The position numbers were made by a program, and so were the translations under genes. From positions 1,364,001 through 1,428,000 of the forward strand of contig CAXBOT010000001.1 in NCBI GenBank assembly GCA_963977495.1: DNA of 64,000 bases, read 5' to 3'. This DNA comes from UBA1672 sp963977495. GTDB lineage: Bacteria > Pseudomonadota > Alphaproteobacteria > Micavibrionales > Micavibrionaceae. The notes under the pieces are model-generated. The model saw only the letters and a program-made list of their open reading frames with translations, did no database searches and was not told the origin of the DNA. Every line of letters starts with the position of its first letter. Position 1 is the first letter of the stretch. Positions 8,095 to 18,550 of the stretch are shown here, one piece after another.

Positions 8095-9558
8095 ATGAAC
8101 GCAACTATGTCACGTGTCGCACTTCTACTGCTTATACTGCCCGTCACTGGCTGTATGGACACAGTGTCAAGAACGATGGATGCAGCGTTTGATTTGCACC
8201 AGCCCTACCGCGCACAAAGTGAACCGCCTCAAGATCAAGATTCAGACACGCAAACCAGCGCGAACGCCTCTGATATTCAACAATGGTGGACGCTCTATGA
8301 TGATGCGGACTTAAACGCATTGGTGACGCACGCGCTTTCGAACAATCCTGATCTGAACCAAATTCGCGCTCGGTTGGAACAGGCGCAAGCCGTCACGCGT
8401 CAAAGTCAATCAAGCCTCCTTCCTGCCTTGAACCTTACGGGGGAACGCAAGGGATATAAAGGCACGAATGAACCGTCATCCAGTTTTGATTTAAACGGCG
8501 CCGCCAGTTATGAACTTGACCTTTGGGGCAAGAACAGAGCCACCACAAAATCAAGCACCCTATCGGAACAAGCCACACTGGAAGACCTCTACGCCGCCGC
8601 CATCACCTTGAGTGCGACCATCGTTGAAAACTGGCTTGATATTCTCTCCCTTGTGGAGCAGGAAGAGCTTATCCATAAACAAATTGATGTGAATCGCACC
8701 GTATTGGAACTTCAGGAAAAACGTTTCGAAATGGGCGCATCCAGCGCGTTGGATGTTCTGCAACAACAAGAAACCCTTGCGCGGTCAAAGGCGCAATTAC
8801 CCGATATTTTATCAGCGCAGCAGCAAGCCACGAACAACATCTCACTTTTAATCGGAGAGATGCCGCATAATCTATTGCAAATAAACACAAAACCATTGCC
8901 GAATGCCCTGCCAATTCCGCCCAGCGGCCTGCCTTCTAACTTGCTCGCAAACAGACCCGACATTATCGCGGCATGGTTACGCCTTCTCAGCGCGGATTGG
9001 GCTGCCAAAGCTGCCTTTAGTGACCGATTGCCGAGCTTTGACCTGTCTGCCATCTACTCAACAAGTGATGGACAAATAAGCGGGCTATTCGATACATGGC
9101 TGTTAAATATGGCGATCAGCGCGACCGCGCCCGTTTTTGATGGCGGCAGACGCAAAGCCGAACAAGTCAGACAAGAGGCCATCGCCGATGAGCGTTTTCA
9201 AGCCTATCGCCAAACCGTGCTAACCGCGGTGAACGACACCGAAAATGCGCTGGTACGCAACACCTATCAAGATAAAAAAATAAAAGCCTTACAAGAACAA
9301 CTTGCCGCGTCACATAAAACGCTTGAACAAGCAAAATTCAGTTACGCCAATGGTAAAAGTAGTTACATTAACGTCTTGAACAGCCTAAATAATACGCAAT
9401 CACTGGAGCTGCAAATCATCATCGAAAAATTAACACAAGCCAAAGAGCGGGTTCGCCTCTATCGTGCCTTGGGCGGACGCAGTTGGGCACAAAACTTGCA
9501 AACGACAATAATGCAAATTCAGCCGATCATTCAAACGGAGCAGATCAAAGATGAATAA
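8095..9558 (+). CDS. outer-membrane efflux lipoprotein (NodT/OprM family)
   Basis: 487 aa. It starts with a lipoprotein signal (LLLLILPVTGC, lipidated Cys20), as in OprM/NodT factors. It has the two-fold repeated OEP domain with the long helical hairpins of TolC-type channels (ADLNALVTHALSNNPDLNQIRARLEQAQ and a matching second half), the family's DLWGKNR segment and the ANRPDI segment. It forms the outer-membrane duct of the RND pump encoded by the next two genes. Its last codons overlap the start of the adaptor gene by 8 bp, so translation is likely coupled. Confidence 0.9.
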   Translation: MNATMSRVALLLLILPVTGCMDTVSRTMDAAFDLHQPYRAQSEPPQDQDSDTQTSANASDIQQWWTLYDDADLNALVTHALSNNPDLNQIRARLEQAQAVTRQSQSSLLPALNLTGERKGYKGTNEPSSSFDLNGAASYELDLWGKNRATTKSSTLSEQATLEDLYAAAITLSATIVENWLDILSLVEQEELIHKQIDVNRTVLELQEKRFEMGASSALDVLQQQETLARSKAQLPDILSAQQQATNNISLLIGEMPHNLLQINTKPLPNALPIPPSGLPSNLLANRPDIIAAWLRLLSADWAAKAAFSDRLPSFDLSAIYSTSDGQISGLFDTWLLNMAISATAPVFDGGRRKAEQVRQEAIADERFQAYRQTVLTAVNDTENALVRNTYQDKKIKALQEQLAASHKTLEQAKFSYANGKSSYINVLNSLNNTQSLELQIIIEKLTQAKERVRLYRALGGRSWAQNLQTTIMQIQPIIQTEQIKDE

Positions 9559-10798
9559 GGATGACCATCAGCGGCATAAACCAAAAATATCTGTGGTTAT
9601 TCGCGCATTAATCGCGTTTGCCATACTGGCGGCGGCATGCATCATTGCCTATGGCATGATTGCAAATCCTAAGCATGCCGACAAAAAAATCGAACACGCG
9701 CAATCAAAGTCTGTTGTTAAAACAACCAAAATCACCCTTGGTGATTACCCTGTGAAAATAGAGGTTATGGGGCGCGTCATCCCTGCGCATGAAACAGCAT
9801 TAAAAGCCCGCGTCTCCGGTGAAATCATCGGCACGTCAGAAAATTTCATCCCCGGTGGTTTTTTCAAAAAAGATGAAACCTTGTTAAAGGTTGATCCGGC
9901 GGATTATGTGCTCGAGGTCAACGTCAAAGAAGCCGCACTGAAACAGGCACAAGCCTCTTTCAGACTGGAACAGGGGCAACAACAAATTGCCCGCGATGAA
10001 ATGAGTATTCTGGAACGAAATTCCGGTAAAAAGATGAAAATCACTGATCTGGCGCTGCGCAAACCACAGCTAGAACAGGCCAAAGCCAATATTGATTCCG
10101 CGCAGACCAACCTTGAAATCGCGCAGCTCAATCTGGAGCGTACAGAAATAAAGTCCCCCTTCAACGCCATTATGATTGAGCGCCTCACTGATCTGGGCAA
10201 CATCATTTCCTCACAAGATCAACTTGCAACGCTGGTCAACACCGATGAGTATTGGGTTGAAATCGAAGTGCCAACCCAGAATTCCCGCTGGTTACAAATC
10301 CCTGTTCGTGCAGGCGACAAAGGATCACAAGCCATCATTACCCTTGATGACGGACGCAAGAAGCGCCGCGGTTCTCTTCTGCGCCAAACAGGGGCGCTGA
10401 ATGAACAAAGCAGGCTTGCCTACATGATCGTCAGTGTCCCCGACCCGCTCCTGCTCAACGCGCATGATGCCGATGCCGCGCCCATGGTGTTAGAGGATTT
10501 CGTTCCCGTCACCCTCATCGGCAAAACACTGAAAAACGCAGCGCGCGTCGAACAAAGCTATGTGCGCGAAGATAATACAGTCTGGGCAATGCGCAATGGC
10601 AAACTGGCCATACAGCCTGTTACCATTGTCTATAAAGACCGCGATTATGCCTATATCACCGATGGATTAGAGCAAGACACCGACATCATCACATCCAATA
10701 TCATCACGCCAGTCGACGGCATGGATATTTCCCGTCAAGACGAGGATGCTCAAGACACCAACGACGCCGAAATCCCAAGCGCCATGGAAAAGGAATAA
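9551..10798 (+). CDS. RND efflux periplasmic adaptor (membrane fusion protein)
   Basis: 415 aa. There is one N-terminal membrane helix (about 15-37), then the HlyD/AcrA layout. A biotinyl-lipoyl half motif (VMGRVIPAHETALKARVSG) is followed by a coiled-coil hairpin (about 115-200), the second lipoyl half (LERTEIKSPFNAIM) and a beta-barrel. It has a transmembrane anchor instead of a lipobox. It joins the inner-membrane pump to the OprM-like duct. It overlaps the previous gene, and the pump gene follows within 8 bp. Confidence 0.9.
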   Translation: MNKDDHQRHKPKISVVIRALIAFAILAAACIIAYGMIANPKHADKKIEHAQSKSVVKTTKITLGDYPVKIEVMGRVIPAHETALKARVSGEIIGTSENFIPGGFFKKDETLLKVDPADYVLEVNVKEAALKQAQASFRLEQGQQQIARDEMSILERNSGKKMKITDLALRKPQLEQAKANIDSAQTNLEIAQLNLERTEIKSPFNAIMIERLTDLGNIISSQDQLATLVNTDEYWVEIEVPTQNSRWLQIPVRAGDKGSQAIITLDDGRKKRRGSLLRQTGALNEQSRLAYMIVSVPDPLLLNAHDADAAPMVLEDFVPVTLIGKTLKNAARVEQSYVREDNTVWAMRNGKLAIQPVTIVYKDRDYAYITDGLEQDTDIITSNIITPVDGMDISRQDEDAQDTNDAEIPSAMEKE

Positions 10799-10805
10799 AT
10801 GCCCC

Positions 10806-13800
10806 ATGGGACATTTCGATGAAAGCGAATTAGACGATATAAAGCCCGGGCCAATCGCGTGGGTCGCCTCTCATCCTGTGGCGGCGAACCTGTTGATGGT
10901 TATCCTTCTACTCGGCGGGTTTTTACTGCTATTGGGCAGTAAACAAGAAGTCTTCCCCGAATTCACACTCGACCTTGCGACGGTCAGCATGGCCTATCCG
11001 GGGGCAAGCCCCGAAGAAGTCGAGCAAGGTATTTTGCTCTCCATCGAAGATGCCGTTAAAGACATTGAGGGGATTGGTGAGATCACCTCCAACGCATCCG
11101 AAAGTGTCGGCACTGTTATCATCGAAATAGATGATGAAGACCAAGCATTACGCATTGTTCAGGACATAAAAACCGCCGTAGACCAAATCACAACATTCCC
11201 CGTCGATGCAGAAAACCTCACCGTCAGCCTGCTTCAAAATCAGGAACAGGTGATGGAGTTGGTCTTGCATGGCTCGGTCAGTGAGCGCGTCTTAAGGGAT
11301 ACCGCAGAAGTCGTGCGCAGCAAGCTGGAACAAAGCGATGGCATCAGCCTTGTTGAGCTTTCAAACGTGCGTAATTACGAAATTCATATCGAAGTGCCGC
11401 AAGATACCTTGCGCCGCTATAACCTGAGCATCCCTGATATTGCCACGATCATATCACGGACATCTTTAGAGCTGGGGGGCGGCGCGCTCAAAACCTCTGC
11501 GGGTGAAATTCTGGTGCGCATGACAGAACGCAGGGATTATGCCCCCGATTTTTCGACCATTCCCATTATCAAAAACGGAAACGGCAGCACCGTTTATCTG
11601 GGCGATATTGCAACAATAAAAGATACATTTGCCGATCAAAACCTGTACACCACGTTTAATGACAAACCTGCCATTCAGATGCAAATCAGCAGTACGGCAA
11701 AGCAAACACCAATCACAATCTCCACAGCCACCAGAACAGTGGTTGATGAATTAAACAAAACATTGCCCGGCGATTTGGAAATCACCATCACGGATGATCG
11801 CTCGATCATTTTCGAACAACGCGCGGAGTTGCTGATTAAAAACGGTGTATTTGGATTGGTGCTGGTTGTTTTATTTTTAGCGATTTTCCTTGATATCCGT
11901 CTGGCCTTTTGGGTCAGTTTGGGTATTCCCATTTCATATATGGGGGCATTCCTTCTGTTCCCCGCTGCCGATTATTTCTCGATCAACATGGTGTCCATGT
12001 TCGCCTTTATCATTGCCCTTGGTATTGTTGTCGATGATGCCATTGTCGTGGGCGAGAATATTTATCACAAACGCGAACAAGGCATGAAACCACTGGCCGC
12101 CAGTGTTGCAGGCGCACGTGAAATGGCAATTCCCGTCACCGTCAGCGTCTTAACCAATATCATCGCCTTTATGCCGATGTTCTTCATGCCCGGCTTTATG
12201 GGAAAAATATTCAGCATCATCCCCCTGATTGTGATTGCTACATTCACGATATCCCTCGTTGAGAGCCTGTTTATCCTGCCTGCGCATTTGGTGTTTAAAC
12301 AATCCAAGGAAATCAAGAACGGCTTTTTTGCAGCCATCGTTAGATGGCAGAAAAAATTCAACCGAGGCTTCGATTATTTCATTGTTAATATCTATCTCCC
12401 TATTTTGAAGAAATCGGTTTATTTGCGTTATATTTCGCTCTCCTTATTCTTGTTTGTTTTAATCGCTATGGGCAGCTACGTGATTAGCGGGCGCTTGGGC
12501 ATCCAGATGTTCCCGAAGGTGGAATCCGATTTCTCTTATTCCAAGGCAGTCTTAAAAGTCGGCGCGCCTGAAAGTGTCGTGAAAAAGGTTGAGCAACATA
12601 TTGTCGAAACCGCGCAAAATATTATCGCAGAAAATGGCGGCGATCAGCTCTCACTGGGGGTCTACTCGCAGGTTAATGAAAACGAAATCACGATACGCAC
12701 CTTTTTAACAGACCCAAGCATCCGCACCCTCAGCACCAAAGATTTCACCGCATTATGGCGTAAAAAAACCGGCATAATGCCCGGCCTTGATTCTCTGACA
12801 TTCTTATCAGACTTTGGCGGCCCCGGTTCCGGCGCGGCGTTGACCGTAGAGCTCAGCCACGAAGATACCCATGTCCTTGATGAAGCCGCCATGGATCTGG
12901 CCAAAGCATTAGACGACTTCCCCAACACGCAAGACATCAATGACGGCACCGCGCAAGGCAAACGCCAATTTGATTTCACGGTTTCCGATTTGGGATACAC
13001 ACTCGGCCTCACCCCTGTTGATGTCGGGCGACAAGTCCGCAGTGGTTATTACGGCAGCGAAGCCCTAAAACAACAGCGCGGACGCAATGAAGTGCGCGTT
13101 CTGGTCATGCTTCCCAAGGCAGAACGTGAATCGCTCTACCATTTCACGAATTTAATGATTAAAACGCCCAATAATGCCTATGTGATGTTAAAAGACGTGG
13201 TTGATTCAACGGAAGGCCGCGCCTTTACGACCATTAAGCGGCGCAACAGTCAACGCGTGATCACCGTGGAATCAGATGTTAGCCCGCAATCAGAGGCCAA
13301 TTTGATTATCGGCAGTCTAAAGGCAGATGTCCTGCCTGATCTAGTCAAGCGCTATCCCGGCCTGTCATATTCCTTCGAAGGGCAACAAGCCGATATGCGC
13401 GAAAGCTTGCAAAGCCTGTTTGTCGGTATGATTGGCATTTTATTTGTGATGTACGCCATCCTCGCCGTTTTGTTTTCCAGCTATTCCCAACCTTTAATGA
13501 TCATGATCGCCATCCCGTTCAGTATCGTTGGCGCGATCATCGGGCATTTCATCATGGGTTATCCGATGAGTATCGTGAGTATGTTCGGCATTATTGCCTT
13601 GGCCGGTGTTGTGATTAACGATTCCCTGATCTTGATTGATCTGGCCAACAAAAAGCGCAAAGAGGACGATATAGATAGCTTCCAAGCCGTTGTCATTGCG
13701 GCGCGCCAGCGGTTTCGCCCCATCATATTAACGACGATGACAACCTTTGTCGGACTTGCGCCGATGATGTTTGAAAGCTCGCTTCAGGCGCGGTTCCTTG

Positions 13801-13961
13801 TGCCGATGGCGATATCACTTGGTTTTGGTATTGTCTTTTCGACATTCCTGACGCTGGTTTTGATCCCATCACTTTATATGATTAACGAAGATCTGAAACG
13901 GGTTATCGGCACAGCGAAAAGAACCATCTTCCCACCAGCCGAAGAGCCAGCCGCTCTATAA
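10806..13961 (+). CDS. RND family inner-membrane efflux pump (HAE1-like)
   Basis: 1051 aa from the ATG at 10806. An AAGGA-like site lies 12-16 bp upstream, and an earlier in-frame ATG lies inside the adaptor gene. The two-fold RND architecture is complete: TM1 at the N terminus, a large periplasmic loop, TM2-6 including the proton-relay segment ALGIVVDDAIVVGENIY, a second periplasmic loop, and TM8-12 with ALAGVVINDSLILIDLAN. The YPGASPEEVE segment is typical of hydrophobe/amphiphile exporters. It would drive proton-coupled export of drugs, detergents or lipids. The substrate is unknown. Confidence 0.93.
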   Translation: MGHFDESELDDIKPGPIAWVASHPVAANLLMVILLLGGFLLLLGSKQEVFPEFTLDLATVSMAYPGASPEEVEQGILLSIEDAVKDIEGIGEITSNASESVGTVIIEIDDEDQALRIVQDIKTAVDQITTFPVDAENLTVSLLQNQEQVMELVLHGSVSERVLRDTAEVVRSKLEQSDGISLVELSNVRNYEIHIEVPQDTLRRYNLSIPDIATIISRTSLELGGGALKTSAGEILVRMTERRDYAPDFSTIPIIKNGNGSTVYLGDIATIKDTFADQNLYTTFNDKPAIQMQISSTAKQTPITISTATRTVVDELNKTLPGDLEITITDDRSIIFEQRAELLIKNGVFGLVLVVLFLAIFLDIRLAFWVSLGIPISYMGAFLLFPAADYFSINMVSMFAFIIALGIVVDDAIVVGENIYHKREQGMKPLAASVAGAREMAIPVTVSVLTNIIAFMPMFFMPGFMGKIFSIIPLIVIATFTISLVESLFILPAHLVFKQSKEIKNGFFAAIVRWQKKFNRGFDYFIVNIYLPILKKSVYLRYISLSLFLFVLIAMGSYVISGRLGIQMFPKVESDFSYSKAVLKVGAPESVVKKVEQHIVETAQNIIAENGGDQLSLGVYSQVNENEITIRTFLTDPSIRTLSTKDFTALWRKKTGIMPGLDSLTFLSDFGGPGSGAALTVELSHEDTHVLDEAAMDLAKALDDFPNTQDINDGTAQGKRQFDFTVSDLGYTLGLTPVDVGRQVRSGYYGSEALKQQRGRNEVRVLVMLPKAERESLYHFTNLMIKTPNNAYVMLKDVVDSTEGRAFTTIKRRNSQRVITVESDVSPQSEANLIIGSLKADVLPDLVKRYPGLSYSFEGQQADMRESLQSLFVGMIGILFVMYAILAVLFSSYSQPLMIMIAIPFSIVGAIIGHFIMGYPMSIVSMFGIIALAGVVINDSLILIDLANKKRKEDDIDSFQAVVIAARQRFRPIILTTMTTFVGLAPMMFESSLQARFLVPMAISLGFGIVFSTFLTLVLIPSLYMINEDLKRVIGTAKRTIFPPAEEPAAL

Positions 13962-13981
13962 GATATTGCGTTGAGGTTCTC

Positions 13982-16267
13982 TCAGTAATCCCATTTCCAA
14001 AACACGCCTGCACCGCCGCTGGCATCTTGACCGATTTCACTTTCCAGTGTGATGTTTGGCGTTAACTCCACCTGAACATTGGCGTTGCCGCTGCCCTCTT
14101 CCGATCCTGCTTCAAATTCAAGATACACTTTCTCGGTCAGATATTTGCCCGCCCCGACGCTCGCCCCGCCATCCGCATCGGTTTCAATACTTAAATCATC
14201 CAGCCCCGTGGCAGCGCGCAGTGAACCAATCGGGTCAAACGAACTACCGCCGCCCGTTCCGGTAAAACGCTGCATAGCTTGCGCAAGCTGCACCGCCTGA
14301 AACGGCGATATTGAGTCCAGATCAGACCCAAACAAAATACGAGACAAAACCTCATCCTGCGGCAAAGCCGGTTCAGATGAAAATTCCATATCGGGTTTAA
14401 TAACACTGCCCGTAATGGCGATTTTAGCCAAAACGTCCCCTGCCTTTGTTTCCGTTAGAATATCCAAGGTCGGGCTGGGCGGGATACTGCCCGAAAATTT
14501 CATTTTGGCCTTTGCGATCTTAAACTTCTTACCGAACTCCGCATAACGCCCGCGAATGACGTTGAAATCACCATAAAACTTAGGGTCATCCGCCCTGCCC
14601 TTTATTTCCAGCTTACCACCAAATTCCGCATCCAGCCCCCAACCACGCACCAAAATTTGGCGCGGCGCATCGACAATGATATTAAGCGCGATATTCTTTC
14701 CGAAGGATGGCGCCGGAGCGGCCTGAACCTTGCTCTTCATTTCAACATTGAGCTGCGGGATACTGCCGGAAAAACGTTCCGGTATTTTAATGTCGATTTT
14801 CTCCGGCGCAATTGTACCGCCAATTTCATAACTGTCAGGATTGCCCGAAATGGTGATATCGGCATTAATCACGCCATTGGCAAGATCCCCTTTAAGCGCG
14901 CGGTATTTATTCGCCTTAATCGCAAGATTTACGCCCTGCGTGGCAAGGTTATATGTCCCCTTACCATTGAGCGTGCCTTTATCCTTATCATGCATAGACA
15001 GGCTGTTTATTGTAAAAACCTGCCCTACTAATCCTGCATCAAGCTTGATATTTTTAAGCGACAGACTGAAATCCTTATTCTTATAGCCCTTAGATTCCAA
15101 ATCAATTTTCACCGCTTGCCCCGCCTGAGCGCCCGACAAACCAACATCGAATGTGGTTAAGGACAAATCATGCCCGCCGCCAATAAAGGCCTGATACGCG
15201 CCAAGCCCCTCAAGGCGCCCTGATATTTTACCCGCGGCAATAGAGGACGCCATGTTATAGGCCACATGCCCCGATGCCTTCATATCCGGCGCCTCAACCG
15301 CCAGCCCCTTCAACACCACAGATTGCTTATCCATGGCTATGTTGGTTTTTAGGGAGACTGGCTTATCAAAATACGTGCCATGCGCGGCAATATTCACCGG
15401 AAAAACAGTCGTGTTTTTTGCCGTAATCCGCGTTTGAATAGGCGATAAATTCGCCACAGTTTTCAATATGGTTTTGATATCCGCCGACAACGCCCCGCCA
15501 TCACGGAAAGTCGCAAGCGCCGACGTATTGACATCATAGATCGGCGCAGACACTTTGATTTTGTCAATTTTCAGTTCCGATAATCTTGTATTGAATTGCC
15601 CCGTAATATCAATGGTGCGCGGCATATAGTTCGGCGCGCCCGCGGCATCGTCTGTATAAACCAAACCAAGATTCACCAACCGTTCATTTTGAAAAATAAC
15701 CTCACCCGATATTTGAGGAGAGAGCACAACGTCTTGCTCTCCCTTAATCACCAATTTACCAATCGCAATATCCGCAATGGAAAAACGGGTGAAATACAAA
15801 TCGGGTAGGTCAAACGCCGGAACAATAATCGAGGTTGGTGCTGCTGTAGCCGCTTGCTCTTTCGGGGGCGGCATAGCAGGTGTTTTTTTCTGCTGACTGA
15901 CAATCACTTCACCAAAATCCAGGTTAATACCCAAGATTTTGTCTTTCAGTGGAAAAACATCTAAATCCAAACGAATTGAACGCGCAGAGACAACTTCGTC
16001 ATCCCCCTGATAAAGCGATAATCTGCCCACCCCCAATAATGTCGGAAAAACATAGGAAAACCCGCCGATTTCGACGCGATATCCGCTCTCTTTCAATTGT
16101 GTACCAATGACAGATTGCAAAAAGGCCTGACCGCTATTGGTATTGACCCAAACAATCGCGCCCCAAAAGGCAATCTGCACAAAAACAAACACCGCCATCA
16201 CAAATGCGATGCTCCAGACAAACAGGCGCATTGTTCTTTTTGCAATTTTTTTCACTGGAATATTCAT
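13982..16267 (-). CDS. tamB: TamB-like translocation/assembly protein
   Basis: 761 aa with one N-terminal membrane anchor (about 14-40) followed by long beta-rich, AsmA-like repeats and the conserved TamB (DUF490) C terminus. That C terminus contains LDILTETKAGDVLAKIAITG, EVLSRILFG and YLTEKVYLEFEAG, and ends FWKWDY. TamB spans the periplasm and works with TamA in outer-membrane biogenesis and lipid transport. E. coli TamB is about 1260 aa, so the repeat region here is much shorter while both ends are intact. It lies 12 bp after tamA on the same strand. Confidence 0.88.
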   Translation of the reverse strand: MNIPVKKIAKRTMRLFVWSIAFVMAVFVFVQIAFWGAIVWVNTNSGQAFLQSVIGTQLKESGYRVEIGGFSYVFPTLLGVGRLSLYQGDDEVVSARSIRLDLDVFPLKDKILGINLDFGEVIVSQQKKTPAMPPPKEQAATAAPTSIIVPAFDLPDLYFTRFSIADIAIGKLVIKGEQDVVLSPQISGEVIFQNERLVNLGLVYTDDAAGAPNYMPRTIDITGQFNTRLSELKIDKIKVSAPIYDVNTSALATFRDGGALSADIKTILKTVANLSPIQTRITAKNTTVFPVNIAAHGTYFDKPVSLKTNIAMDKQSVVLKGLAVEAPDMKASGHVAYNMASSIAAGKISGRLEGLGAYQAFIGGGHDLSLTTFDVGLSGAQAGQAVKIDLESKGYKNKDFSLSLKNIKLDAGLVGQVFTINSLSMHDKDKGTLNGKGTYNLATQGVNLAIKANKYRALKGDLANGVINADITISGNPDSYEIGGTIAPEKIDIKIPERFSGSIPQLNVEMKSKVQAAPAPSFGKNIALNIIVDAPRQILVRGWGLDAEFGGKLEIKGRADDPKFYGDFNVIRGRYAEFGKKFKIAKAKMKFSGSIPPSPTLDILTETKAGDVLAKIAITGSVIKPDMEFSSEPALPQDEVLSRILFGSDLDSISPFQAVQLAQAMQRFTGTGGGSSFDPIGSLRAATGLDDLSIETDADGGASVGAGKYLTEKVYLEFEAGSEEGSGNANVQVELTPNITLESEIGQDASGGAGVFWKWDY

Positions 16268-16279
16268 GAAATCAATATC

Positions 16280-18031
16280 CTAAAAGGCCTGACCGATGCT
16301 GATATAAACCTGAAAATTGGCATCGGTATTCTCGTCACCCTTTAAAGGCACACCAACATCAAAGCGCAACGGACCAAAGTCTGTATAATAGCGAAAGCCC
16401 AGTCCCGCACCAATGGCTAAATTATCAACCGATGGCGTGACCTTATCCGTCACCTGCCCGACATCAATAAACGCGACACCGCCCAGCGTATCTGTGGCTT
16501 TATAGCGCAATTCGAATGATCCTTCCACCAGCGAACGTCCGCCCGCGGGATCACCACTATCATGTGGTCCGACTTCCTGATAACCAAAACCACGCACAGA
16601 ACCACCGCCACCCGCGAAGAACCGCTCCGATGCGGGCAGGTTTTCTGAGCTTGAGCCGATGATAGACCCCAGATTTATGCGCCCCGCCAAAACGAGCCGC
16701 TTATGCGCCTCATAATAAGTTTGCGCGGTGAATTTGTTTTTCACAAATGGGTCGCTTTCGCCCAAAACATCAAATGCAGGCTCAACGGATATTTTCACCA
16801 ATGACCCTTTATGCGGGTCAAGCGTGTCATTGCGGCTATCGAATGTAAGCGCTGCGATCGGGCTTAATAATGCAAAATTATCCGCACTTTCATTCTCTTC
16901 CGTAATGCGCGTCAGTTCAAAATCCATTCCGGCGCGCCCTGATAGATATTTTGAGAAGGTACGCTTCACACTAAACCCCGTGCCGATCGATAGTCTTTCA
17001 TAGGCATCGGTATCCTCTCGCCCCACAGATGCGCTCAATGATAACGTCTGATCGTTACGCAAAAAATACGGCTTTGTCAGATTGGTCTCCAGAGTTTGCT
17101 CAAGCATCGACAATGTCAAATCTGCATTGAATTTCTCTCCACTGCCAAGAAAGTTTCTATGCTCCCAGCCAAATATTGCACCAACGCCCTCATCTGTGTA
17201 ATAGCTCAACCCTGCGCTCAATGTACGTTGTGCGCGCTCTTTCAATACAAATTCAACGGGAAGATCTTTTCTTTTTGCTGCGTCCGACGGCAACACGGCA
17301 TCGGCGCGTGAAAACAACCCCGTGCCCAATAATTTATCACGAACGGCAGCCAGTTTTTCATGCTTAAAACACGCCCCTTCGTCCCATGTAATCAATTTAT
17401 CGATATAGCTTTGATCAACGCTTTCCATGCCTGAAAATTTTAAAGCGCCAAATGCCGCGGGTTTGCCTTCCTCAACTCGAAAGATAATTTCAGCTGTTCG
17501 CGTGGCAGGATCAAGGATAACGCTGTGCCGTATATCAAGGTCATACGCACAGCTTTCCTTTTGAATTTTTTGCAGCAACTTGCCTTGCGCGGTCAAAACC
17601 TTTGCCGCATCTAGCGCGTCGCCCGCCGCTATGCCTAAATCAGGGAATTTCTTTTCATATTCTGCGGGACGTACGGATATCGCAGAAATTATCGTTAAGG
17701 CGCCTGCCTCAACCTGATAACGCCCTGCCTCCTCGCCTTCATCTTCATAAGCCACAGCCGCGTCGTAATAGCCCTTCGCGCGCATCGCCTTTAACACATC
17801 CAAACGCACGGCCTCTTGAAGATAGGCAATATCCTCAGCATCTTCCGCAGGTTCTGCAAAACCCTCATCTATGATTGTACGAATATATGCGCCGATTTCT
17901 TCCTGATCATCCAATCCTGAAACAGCATATGTTTTATGCGCGCCAGAATCCCAAAATTTAAGACGATCTGCCACACATGACGACAAGGCAACACAGGCCA
18001 AAACAGCAAATAAACAGCGAATTTTACTCAT
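16280..18031 (-). CDS. tamA: TamA-like outer-membrane assembly protein (BamA superfamily)
   Basis: 583 aa with POTRA-type repeats (about 30-270) and a C-terminal 16-strand barrel domain. The barrel includes FFAGGGGSVRGFGYQEVGP (the RGF lid-lock motif) and ends FQVYISIGQAF with a terminal Phe. It would insert substrates into the outer membrane together with TamB. The signal sequence ends LACVALSSC, which reads as a lipobox. If lipidated, this would be unusual for TamA, although a normal signal peptide cannot be excluded. It is probably co-transcribed with tamB and possibly with the Rrf2 gene 48 bp upstream. Confidence 0.88.
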   Translation of the reverse strand: MSKIRCLFAVLACVALSSCVADRLKFWDSGAHKTYAVSGLDDQEEIGAYIRTIIDEGFAEPAEDAEDIAYLQEAVRLDVLKAMRAKGYYDAAVAYEDEGEEAGRYQVEAGALTIISAISVRPAEYEKKFPDLGIAAGDALDAAKVLTAQGKLLQKIQKESCAYDLDIRHSVILDPATRTAEIIFRVEEGKPAAFGALKFSGMESVDQSYIDKLITWDEGACFKHEKLAAVRDKLLGTGLFSRADAVLPSDAAKRKDLPVEFVLKERAQRTLSAGLSYYTDEGVGAIFGWEHRNFLGSGEKFNADLTLSMLEQTLETNLTKPYFLRNDQTLSLSASVGREDTDAYERLSIGTGFSVKRTFSKYLSGRAGMDFELTRITEENESADNFALLSPIAALTFDSRNDTLDPHKGSLVKISVEPAFDVLGESDPFVKNKFTAQTYYEAHKRLVLAGRINLGSIIGSSSENLPASERFFAGGGGSVRGFGYQEVGPHDSGDPAGGRSLVEGSFELRYKATDTLGGVAFIDVGQVTDKVTPSVDNLAIGAGLGFRYYTDFGPLRFDVGVPLKGDENTDANFQVYISIGQAF

Positions 18032-18079
18032 GGCGCAGAGCTTACTAACTACAGGTATAAAAGCAAAGAAATAATGGTA

Positions 18080-18523
18080 TTATATCGCAAAATTCAATAC
18101 AGGTGCGTTAATTGGGTCAAGGTTCCCCGCCGTTCTGGCTTTACGGCACAGACGTTTAAAACTGACATCCGAAAGACTATCCAGCCAGCCATCATAACAA
18201 TTTTCCAGCTTTTCATTCAAAATCGTATCATAGCCTGCAAATTCATGTTTATCAGGCACAACGCGGCTTACAAAAGCCTCAACAATCTCACGCAATGTGA
18301 TTGTTTCAGGATTGGGCATGTAATACCCGCCTTTTGCACCCTTAACCGACACAATCAAGCCTTCGCTGGAAAGGCGTTGCAACACAGGCTCTAACGCGCG
18401 CTTGTTCAAATTACAATAATCAACAATCGCGCTGCCAGACACAGGCGTATCCTCATTGCCATTATAGGCAATAAACATCGCCGCATTCATAGCCAGATAA
18501 AGTTTGTTCGGTAAAATCTGCAT
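18080..18523 (-). CDS. Rrf2-family transcriptional regulator, candidate regulator of the cys operon
   Basis: 147 aa with the Rrf2 winged helix. The N-terminal part is MQILPNKLYLAMNAAMFIA, the recognition region is KRALEPVLQRLSSEGLIVS and the wing is VKGAKGGYYMPNP. The three closely spaced cysteines that hold the Fe-S cluster in IscR are absent. Only isolated Cys residues occur (near 37, 109 and 126), so CymR- or RsrR-like behaviour is more likely than IscR-like. It is divergent from cysG-cysH-cysJ-cysI with a short shared promoter region, which suggests control of sulfur assimilation. The target is inferred from position. Confidence 0.85.
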   Translation of the reverse strand: MQILPNKLYLAMNAAMFIAYNGNEDTPVSGSAIVDYCNLNKRALEPVLQRLSSEGLIVSVKGAKGGYYMPNPETITLREIVEAFVSRVVPDKHEFAGYDTILNEKLENCYDGWLDSLSDVSFKRLCRKARTAGNLDPINAPVLNFAI

Positions 18524-18550
18524 TTGCCTATATTACACAAAAAATATGTA

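Noticed and set aside
10746..10805. 20-residue N-terminal extension of the RND pump
   Set aside because: It lies inside the adaptor gene in another frame. The ATG at 10806 has a ribosome site and the usual family start.
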